From NCBI GenBank assembly GCA_017459485.1, contig JAFUCW010000138.1, forward strand, positions 1-6,673: 6,673 nucleotides of DNA. The letters run 5' to 3'. Origin of the DNA: Eggerthellaceae bacterium. Its GTDB lineage: Bacteria > Actinomycetota > Coriobacteriia > Coriobacteriales > Eggerthellaceae. Shown here one piece after another: positions 1-5,582 of this stretch (its first letter is position 1; the number at the start of each line of letters is the position of its first letter). Under the pieces are notes generated by a model that worked only from the letters and a program-made list of their open reading frames with translations, ran no database searches and had not been told where the DNA came from. Position numbers and translations under genes: made by a program.

Positions 1-1439
1 GCGCGGGCAATGCAGATGCGCTGCCGCTGTCCGCCGGAGAGGTTCTGGCCCCCTTCCGACACCGGCATGTCGAGCCCGCCCGACGCGAGGGCGAAATCGA
101 GCACTTTGCATCGCTGCAGCGCCGAAAGCATCTCGTCATCCGATGCGGACGGATTGCCCAAGGCCAGGTTGGAACGCAGCGTCCCCTTGAACAGGTATCC
201 GTTCGTGGGCACGGTCGTTATCAGGCGCGACAGGTCATCCAGCTCTATGTCGCGAACGTCCACTCCCCCGATGCGCACGCTTCCAACGTAGCCGGCCAGC
301 GTGCCCGAAAGGATGGCTGCCAGCGTCGATTTGCCCGACCCGCTCGCACCCACGATTCCCGTGAAGGCACCTTGCTCGAACCGTGCGCTCACGTTCTCGA
401 GCGCTTGGCGATGGCCGTCGTAGGTAAAACCGATGCCGGCGCACTCGAGGGTGCATCCCGCCGGGCGCTCCGTCCCTTCGCAACGCTGCGGCTCCTGGAG
501 GTCGATAAGCTCTATCATGCGCTTCGAAGCCGCGATTCCGTTCATGGCCGCATGGAACAGCGAACCGAGCGTGCGCATAGGAAGGAAGAACTCCTGCGAA
601 AGGAACACGATGGCGAAAGCGGTCGAAAACGGTATGGCCCCAGACGCCAGCTGGACCACGGCGACCACGATTCCGGCCGCCGCCCCCAGAAACACCACCA
701 GGTCCATGGCAAGTATCGAGCGCAGCTGCACGAAGAGCATCTGCATCGTGGCGTTGCGGAACTTTTCCGCCTTGTCGTTCATGCGCTCGTGCCTGGCTGC
801 GTCGGCGCGGAAGATCTTGAGCGTGGTCAGCCCCTGGATGTCTTCCAGGAACAGCGCGCCCAGGTCCGTGTAGCTTCCCCAATACACATCTGCCGCCGCC
901 TTGGCAGCTCGGCGGACCATCATGATCAGAAGCGGAATGAGGGGAACGCATGCGAGCAGCACGAGCGCGGCCGGCCAGCACAGCGGCAGCATGACGACGA
1001 ACAACGTCAAGGGAGCCAGCGCCGCGAAAAACAGCTGGGGCAGAAACGATCCGAAATACACTTGGAGCTGCTCTGCCCCTTCGATGCTCAGCTGCACGGC
1101 TTCGGAAGTGGAGACGGAAGTCGCATACGAAGGCCCGAGGCGCAACAGCTTGTCGTAGACCGCCATGCGCACTTGCTCGCGGGCACGAAGCGCCGCCCTG
1201 TCTCCCGCATTCGCTGCAAGGACCGAAGTTACCGCACGAACGCACACCGCAAGCGCGATAAGCCCCAAGCTTGTCGCATCGAGGTTCGCCAAACCGCCAT
1301 CGAACACCCGCTGAAACGCGTTGCCCAGCACAAGCATCAAGACGATGGTGGCCAGAAGGCCGATCCATTTGAACACTACCGCCCGCACCACGAAGGGCAT
1401 TGCCCCTGGTGCCAATTCGGAAAGTCGTTTATTGAACAT
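1..1439 (-). CDS. CydD-like ABC exporter half (fused permease and ATPase), 3' end cut by window edge
   Basis: The frame opens at ATG 1439 and runs without a stop to the left edge, giving 479 full codons plus part of codon 480. Residues 16-310 form a membrane domain with several hydrophobic spans (about 20-41, 55-76, 133-150, 155-175, 243-265, 270-290). The coupling segment EDIQGLTTLKIF (199-210) and the motif QEFFLPMRTLGSLFHAAMNG (282-301) resemble CydD of the CydDC family, which is known for thiol export and heme-linked cytochrome bd assembly. The nucleotide-binding domain starts near 330, with Walker A GASGSGKST (364-372) and signature LSGGQ (467-471). Walker B and the H-loop fall outside the window. 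The Q-loop position reads VPTNGYLF, so the usual Gln is Thr412. The gene lies 49 bases after the heme-import ATPase, and a CydC-like partner may follow. It could instead export another small molecule; the substrate cannot be read from the sequence. Confidence 0.88.
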   Translation of the reverse strand, partial: MFNKRLSELAPGAMPFVVRAVVFKWIGLLATIVLMLVLGNAFQRVFDGGLANLDATSLGLIALAVCVRAVTSVLAANAGDRAALRAREQVRMAVYDKLLRLGPSYATSVSTSEAVQLSIEGAEQLQVYFGSFLPQLFFAALAPLTLFVVMLPLCWPAALVLLACVPLIPLLIMMVRRAAKAAADVYWGSYTDLGALFLEDIQGLTTLKIFRADAARHERMNDKAEKFRNATMQMLFVQLRSILAMDLVVFLGAAAGIVVAVVQLASGAIPFSTAFAIVFLSQEFFLPMRTLGSLFHAAMNGIAASKRMIELIDLQEPQRCEGTERPAGCTLECAGIGFTYDGHRQALENVSARFEQGAFTGIVGASGSGKSTLAAILSGTLAGYVGSVRIGGVDVRDIELDDLSRLITTVPTNGYLFKGTLRSNLALGNPSASDDEMLSALQRCKVLDFALASGGLDMPVSEGGQNLSGGQRQRICIAR

Positions 1440-1443
1440 CTTT

Positions 1444-1447
1444 CTCC
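1444..1447 (-). promoter_or_regulatory. Ribosome binding site of the CydD-like exporter
   Basis: GGAG lies four bases upstream of ATG 1439. A second purine-rich run (AAGGGGG) sits further upstream, too far for good spacing. The 49-base gap back to the ATPase stop holds no obvious hairpin or promoter, so the exporter is probably read from the same transcript. Confidence 0.5.
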
Positions 1448-1488
1448 AACCCCCTTGCTTCGCTTCGAACCATCATGCTCACTACGAC

Positions 1489-2277
1489 CTACACGTTGAG
1501 CACAAACGGCTTGCCGTTCACGCTTACCACCTCAAGCCCCACTCCGTACACCTGCTCCAGAAGCTCTTCGTCGACGATTTGGGCAGGGTCTCCCTGCGCC
1601 GCGACCCCACCGTGCGCCAAAGCGACCACCTCGTCGCTGTAATGGATGGCCTGGTTGATGTCGTGGAGCACCATGACCACCGTCAGGCCCCTTTCCTTGT
1701 TCAGCAGCCGCACGAGCCGCAGAAGCTCTAGTTGATAGCGGACGTCGAGGAACGTGGTCGGCTCGTCGAGCAGGAGCACCTTGGTTCCTTGCGCAAGTGC
1801 CATGGCAACCCACGCTCGCTGCTTCTGCCCACCGGAAAGCGAAGAGAGCGTGCGCTGCTCGAAACCTGAAAGGCCCGTCGCTTCCAACGCGCTGCGCACC
1901 GCTGCTTCGTCTTCTTCGGATCCTGCCCGCCCTAGGCGCCCGATGCCCGACCGATGAGGGAAACGCCCCATGCTCACAAGCCGCCCGACCGTCATGTCGA
2001 ATGGGGCCGTGTTTCCCTGATGCACCACAGCGACCAGCTTGGCAAGGTCCTCGGCGCGCAGGTCGGCGAGAGCGCCGTTGCGCAAATGGATGGTCCCTTT
2101 GCTTGGACGCAAGTTCTTGGTCAGCAGGTTCAAAAGCGTGGATTTGCCGCACCCGTTCGCGCCGATAATCGTAGTGACGACGCCTTCGTTCAAAGAAAGG
2201 TCAAGGCCGTCGAACAAAAGGGGAGCTCCGGCAAACCCGAAGGAGAGTCCCTGCACCGTGAAGACCTTAGATGCCAT
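1489..2277 (-). CDS. Heme/iron ABC importer ATPase (FecE/HtsC type)
   Basis: This is the cytoplasmic ATPase that drives the FecCD-type permease encoded just upstream. With the ATG at 2277 it has 262 residues, normal for the FecE/FhuC/HmuV family. Walker A GANGCGKST is at 39-47, Q-loop Gln87 at 87, signature LSGGQ at 147-151, Walker B VLLLDEP at 167-173, the D-loop after it, and switch His205 in VLHDINQA. All catalytic motifs are intact. TVGRLVSMGRFPH (97-109) matches the segment typical of siderophore and heme importers. An in-frame GTG at 2286 would add three residues. I prefer the ATG because GGGTGG lies about five bases before it, while GAGGG sits only three bases before the GTG. The start overlaps the permease by 11 bases (20 with the GTG), so the two are probably translationally coupled. 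The family is certain; heme as substrate is inferred from the neighbours. Confidence 0.93.
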   Translation of the reverse strand: MASKVFTVQGLSFGFAGAPLLFDGLDLSLNEGVVTTIIGANGCGKSTLLNLLTKNLRPSKGTIHLRNGALADLRAEDLAKLVAVVHQGNTAPFDMTVGRLVSMGRFPHRSGIGRLGRAGSEEDEAAVRSALEATGLSGFEQRTLSSLSGGQKQRAWVAMALAQGTKVLLLDEPTTFLDVRYQLELLRLVRLLNKERGLTVVMVLHDINQAIHYSDEVVALAHGGVAAQGDPAQIVDEELLEQVYGVGLEVVSVNGKPFVLNV

Positions 2278-3316
2278 AGCGACCACCCGCCCTCAAGAGA
2301 AGCAGAATGAACGCCGGGCCTCCGACGATCGACATGCACACAGCGGCGCTCATCTCCATCGGAGCGATGACCGTGCGCCCTATGGTGTCGGCCAAAAGCA
2401 GCAAGAAGGCACCGAGCAGCATGGCGTAAGGTATGAGCGCCTTGTGCCCCGTTCCTACCACCAAACGCGCCAAATGGGGCGCAATGAGCCCGAGGAAGCT
2501 GATGGGTCCGACGATTGCCGTCGTGATCGACGCAAGCAAGACCGCTATGGCCGAAATGACAACACGGCTTAGCTCCACGTTGACTCCCAAAGAGCGGGCG
2601 GTTTTGTCCTCGAGCATGAGGACGTCGCAACGGGCGCAGGTAAGCAAAGAGAGGACCAGCCCCACGCCCCCGTACACTGCCATGGACGTGAAGTCGCTCC
2701 AAGTCTTCATGGTGATGTTCGCATCGAGCAAGGCGGTGACCGACGAGCTGACAGAGCCCGAGGCTGCACCGACTGCCGCCGAAAGCCCTGTGAAGAGCGC
2801 AGACACCGCCACACCCACCAGGATGATCCTCAAAGGGGACAACCCTCCCTGCCACGAGAGGCTGTAGACCAGCACAAACGCAATCGCCCCGCCCGCGCAA
2901 GCGATGAGCGGCGTGAAGTAGAACAACGCCGGAAACAGCATGGTGACCACGACGGCGAAGAAGGACGCGCCCGCGTTGACTCCAATTACACCTGGGTCTG
3001 CCAAGGGGTTGCGCACCACCGCCTGAAGCAACACGCCCGACACGGCAAGCGCCGCGCCTCCCACAAGCGCGATGAAAATGCGCGGGAAGCGCAAGTCGTA
3101 GATGGTGGCAACCGCATCGTCGTACTCGACGAACAACCCGGAGAGCAGCTGAGAAGGACTCACCTGTAGGCTTCCCGTGTTCACAGCAACCAGGAACAAG
3201 GCAATAAGGGCCGCAGCAGTCACGACGAATGCGGCAACCTGACGTGTCATGCTCGCAGGGGCCGAACCGGACCTGGCTACCTTCGCCGCGCCGTCTGCAC
3301 GTTGCTTACGCAGCAT
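2267..3316 (-). CDS. FecCD-family heme ABC importer permease (IsdF/HtsB type)
   Basis: A 349-residue multi-span membrane protein, about normal length for a BtuC/FecCD permease that works as a dimer. Family hallmarks appear in order: DLRFPR (74-79), RNPLADPGVIGVNAGA (102-117), LVGVAVSAL (166-174), GPISFLGLIAPHLARLVVG (270-288), the segment that contacts the ATPase, and LADTIGRTVIAPMEM (308-322) followed by GGPAF near the C-terminus. The first 25 residues are a polar, basic cytoplasmic leader before the first span. The ATG at 3316 overlaps the stop region of the binding-protein gene by 11 bases (ATGCTGCGTAA) and has CAGGG five bases upstream. A shorter start at Met23 (3250) is possible but would lose the coupling. 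Substrate specificity is inferred from the adjacent IsdE-like lipoprotein and Shp-like protein. It corresponds in order and type to htsB/siaB and isdF. Confidence 0.93.
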   Translation of the reverse strand: MLRKQRADGAAKVARSGSAPASMTRQVAAFVVTAAALIALFLVAVNTGSLQVSPSQLLSGLFVEYDDAVATIYDLRFPRIFIALVGGAALAVSGVLLQAVVRNPLADPGVIGVNAGASFFAVVVTMLFPALFYFTPLIACAGGAIAFVLVYSLSWQGGLSPLRIILVGVAVSALFTGLSAAVGAASGSVSSSVTALLDANITMKTWSDFTSMAVYGGVGLVLSLLTCARCDVLMLEDKTARSLGVNVELSRVVISAIAVLLASITTAIVGPISFLGLIAPHLARLVVGTGHKALIPYAMLLGAFLLLLADTIGRTVIAPMEMSAAVCMSIVGGPAFILLLLRAGGRYGI

Positions 3317-4211
3317 AGGCGCCCTGCCCTTCTCCGTACAGGTAGTAGCGAAGCTCTTCGATTGCTTTGGGATAGTCGAACGTTGCGCTCATTCCGAAAT
3401 AGTCATAGCTCAGATCGTACACCCGCCCTTCCGACACAGCGCGAAAATGACGCCAGATGGTGTTCGTCGCGAACTCCTTCGCGAACATCTCGCGGATGTC
3501 ATCGGGCATGGCATGGGCGCAACGCAAGATGACATCGGGGTCTTTTGCCTGCATGTCTTCGGTGTTGGCGTTCAAGAACTCCTCCTGCGTGCCTGCGTAC
3601 ACGTTTTCCACACCTGCCATCTGGACCAAACTGCCCACATAGCTGTTTTCAGTGGCAACGATGTAGGAGCCAGGCACGCCCATGAGCACGAGCGCATGCA
3701 AAGCGGTGCGTCCTTGCAGCGAACCCTTCAATTCGTCAAGAAAATCTTGGTAGCCTCGCATCATCTGCCCAGCTTCTTCCTGACGGTCGAACTTCGTGCC
3801 CAAATACGCAACCGAGTCATAAAGGCCCGTGACGCTGCGCAAGTCCAGAAACACGCTGGGCGCTCCGATCGCACGGTACTTCGGCTGCAAGTCGTTTTTG
3901 AGCGAGTTGGGCGAGATAACGCACGTGGGATGCATTGATGCGAGCAATTCCAGGTCGGGCGCCATCGGCGAACCCACAACGGCAGCACCGGAATAGCGGA
4001 TCGGAAGGTCGTGCGCGGTCTTCGGTATGCCCTGCAAGTCAATGGAAAGCTTGTCGCATATCTGAACCGCCGTGACCGACGTGGCGACCACGCAGGATGC
4101 TAGCTTGCGCGATGCGGGATGCTGGTCGACGCACCCAGGCAGAAAGCACGAGGCTGCGGCACAAGCACACAGCCCCAAAAAGTTACGTCTTGTCAGCGTC
4201 ACCTCAATCAT
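3306..4211 (-). CDS. isdE: IsdE/HtsA-type heme-binding lipoprotein with Tat signal
   Basis: The extracytoplasmic heme receptor that delivers heme to the FecCD permease; 301 residues. The N-terminus has a twin-arginine motif TRRNFLG (7-13), a short hydrophobic core and lipobox LPGC with the lipidation Cys27. The mature part follows staphylococcal IsdE and streptococcal HtsA closely: VVATSVTAVQICDKL (41-55), GSPMAPD (80-86), LMGVPGSYIVATENSYVG (176-193), DPDVILRCAHAMP (224-236), and W253 in TNTIWRHF. By comparison, Met83 and His233 match the two axial heme ligands known in IsdE (Met78, His229). The start at ATG 4211 overlaps the shp stop by 8 bases and has GAGAGG four bases upstream. Upstream extension in this frame to 4433 gives only Arg/Pro-rich antisense-like sequence and buries the signal peptide, so it is rejected. 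The heme-binding call is strong; the Tat route is predicted from the motif only. Confidence 0.95.
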   Translation of the reverse strand: MIEVTLTRRNFLGLCACAAASCFLPGCVDQHPASRKLASCVVATSVTAVQICDKLSIDLQGIPKTAHDLPIRYSGAAVVGSPMAPDLELLASMHPTCVISPNSLKNDLQPKYRAIGAPSVFLDLRSVTGLYDSVAYLGTKFDRQEEAGQMMRGYQDFLDELKGSLQGRTALHALVLMGVPGSYIVATENSYVGSLVQMAGVENVYAGTQEEFLNANTEDMQAKDPDVILRCAHAMPDDIREMFAKEFATNTIWRHFRAVSEGRVYDLSYDYFGMSATFDYPKAIEELRYYLYGEGQGAYAA

Positions 4212-5409
4212 TGCCCCTCTCGGATTCGGGCAACGGACCGAAATCTGCTTCGGCCTGGACCCCCGACGATTGCAGCAATTCCGTTTCTGGGGCATTGAAA
4301 AGGTTCGCATCCGCCACCGAGTCAGGCGCCGCAGCAGCGGCGGCAGCGGCGGCGGCAGCATCCCGCGTTGGACGTCGCAGCGCATAGACGATGCCCGCAA
4401 CGACTGCCGCAAGGGCAACCAAGATGCCGGCAACCAGAGGGACGTTCACCGACGGTGCGCCGGCAGCATCGCCCTGGACCTGGTTCCCATCTGCGTCATA
4501 TTCGCTCACTCCCGTTTCGACCGACGAGCCGGTCACAAGCGAAGAGTCGTCGGAGCCCGATGAAGCTGCAGGCGCTCCCTCCACCAGCGAGCTTGCAGAC
4601 GAAGGGCTCGATGCCTGCGCACTGGCTGAGGCACCGGAGGAGCCAGAGCCGTTTTGCAGCGACGAATTCCCCGCATCGGAAGAAGACGCCTCTGCAGCTG
4701 CAGAAGCCGACCCTTCGGCGTCCGCGGATTCTGCGTTGGATTCCGAAGGGCTATCGGGCGTCTGCGAATCGGAAGTTTCAGACTGCTCCTGCTCGAGCGC
4801 ATCTTGGAGAGCATCCGGAGACTGCGCCTCTTCGGGCTCGGGCGCCGCAGGACCAGACGTGCCCACCGTCTGCACGAACCCGGCCGAGTTGCCCTCCTGG
4901 AAGCCATCGAGCAACACGAAGAAAGTGACTTCGCGGCCCATGGGCTCCACGTACATAGTCAAGCGGAATGTGGAACCTTCGCTTGGAGTCTCGAACAGCC
5001 AATCCCCCATGTTCGCCGAAGCATCCATGGACATGTTGGCAGCCAGCGACGCTGCGCCGAAAGACCCCGAATGGGAAGGGTCGCTCGAAACGACAACGTC
5101 GCCGATCTCGTTTGCCTGGTAGAGCCGCACGGTGACAAACGTTCTGCCGTCGACGTCTTTTTCCACGAACGCCTGAGGCTGAAGGATGCCGTCGGCCATG
5201 GACTGTCCCAAGGCGGCGGACCCTTCTCCGCCCGAATCCTCTATGACGCCTGTGTCGGGGTTGGCGTAGTAGGCCGTTGCCGACGCCGTGTAAACCGCAG
5301 CATCGGCGTATGCGCTCTGCGGAGCCGCTCCTACGGATGCGCACATCGCGCACGCGACGAAGACGGCCGCCATGAGCCGTACAGCCATCCCTCTCGCCAG
5401 TTTCTGCAT
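4204..5409 (-). CDS. shp: Shp-family surface heme-binding protein, membrane anchored
   Basis: A 401-residue surface protein expected to take heme from the NEAT protein and pass it to the lipoprotein. A Sec signal peptide (1-35) ends at AYA, with cleavage before Asp36. The heme domain (about 38-180) carries the Shp hallmarks PDTGVIEDSGGE (51-62), LGQSMADG (67-74) and YVEPMGREVTFFVL (153-166). Met71 and Met157 align with the bis-methionine ligands Met66 and Met153 of streptococcal Shp. Residues 182-320 form a Ser/Ala/Glu/Asp-rich disordered stalk with no hydrophobic core. One transmembrane helix (about 322-343) is followed by RRPTRD, an 11-alanine run (351-361) and a 40-residue acidic tail, presumably cytoplasmic. 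The start at ATG 5409 is set by AGGAG six bases upstream and by the signal peptide. The stop overlaps the lipoprotein start. Similarity to Shp is clear in the heme domain; the stalk and tail are lineage-specific. Confidence 0.93.
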   Translation of the reverse strand: MQKLARGMAVRLMAAVFVACAMCASVGAAPQSAYADAAVYTASATAYYANPDTGVIEDSGGEGSAALGQSMADGILQPQAFVEKDVDGRTFVTVRLYQANEIGDVVVSSDPSHSGSFGAASLAANMSMDASANMGDWLFETPSEGSTFRLTMYVEPMGREVTFFVLLDGFQEGNSAGFVQTVGTSGPAAPEPEEAQSPDALQDALEQEQSETSDSQTPDSPSESNAESADAEGSASAAAEASSSDAGNSSLQNGSGSSGASASAQASSPSSASSLVEGAPAASSGSDDSSLVTGSSVETGVSEYDADGNQVQGDAAGAPSVNVPLVAGILVALAAVVAGIVYALRRPTRDAAAAAAAAAAAPDSVADANLFNAPETELLQSSGVQAEADFGPLPESERGND

Positions 5410-5415
5410 ATCTCT

Positions 5416-5420
5416 CTCCT
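5416..5420 (-). promoter_or_regulatory. Ribosome binding site of shp
   Basis: AGGAG lies six bases upstream of ATG 5409 and is the clearest Shine-Dalgarno sequence in the window. It fixes the start, although the frame stays open upstream to 5538. The 59-base gap before it (5410-5468) shows no convincing -35/-10 pair and no terminator hairpin, so shp is probably cotranscribed with the NEAT gene. Confidence 0.75.
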
Positions 5421-5468
5421 GAACGTGTTGTTGTCCGCTTGACGTAGAGTGCTTCTTGTCACGCGCCC

Positions 5469-5582
5469 TTAGAATCGCCCGCTGCTGCGCCTGCGCGCCG
5501 CTCCCATAAACAGTGCGCTGGCGGCTGCAACAAAGCAAAGCGCTGCAGCTAGCAGGGTGCCTGCGTCTGCCGTAGCGGGCAA
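5469..5582 (-). other. Cell-wall sorting signal (LPATA, hydrophobic span, basic tail)
   Basis: The last 37 codons of the NEAT protein encode LPATAD, a hydrophobic stretch AGTLLAAALCFVAAASALFM, and a short basic tail with three consecutive arginines. This tripartite layout is that of sortase substrates. The fifth position is Ala where LPXTG has Gly. LPXTA-type signals such as LPNTA are known for class D sortases. No sortase gene is in the window, so the enzyme is unknown; the segment could also act simply as a membrane anchor. Confidence 0.75.

Noticed and set aside
235..1368. Minus-strand open frame of 377 codons within the exporter
   Set aside because: It is Arg/Ala/Gly-rich in a shifted frame of the same strand; the frame from ATG 1439 carries all the ABC motifs.
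372..1499. Long plus-strand open frame opposite the ABC exporter (375 codons)
   Set aside because: Its product is rich in Arg, His and Gln with no recognisable domain, and it is antisense to a clear exporter with Walker A and LSGGQ. It is a GC-rich shadow.
4212..4433. Longer start for the IsdE-like lipoprotein
   Set aside because: The extra 74 residues are Arg/Pro/Leu-rich shadow of the shp tail and would bury the Tat lipoprotein signal.
4391..5122. Plus-strand open frame of 243 codons, Ser/Ala/Glu-rich, opposite the shp gene
   Set aside because: It looks like a plausible acidic surface protein, but it only mirrors the low-complexity stalk of Shp. It has no signal peptide or good ribosome site, and the minus frame has conserved heme motifs.
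5410..5468. Promoter, Fur-type operator or terminator in the gap before shp
   Set aside because: I found no convincing -35/-10 pair, no clear palindrome and no hairpin followed by a T run on the coding strand; only the ribosome site is supported.
5410..5538. Longer start for Shp at 5538
   Set aside because: The extension overlaps the NEAT gene end, adds polar sequence before the signal peptide, and ignores the AGGAG six bases before ATG 5409.
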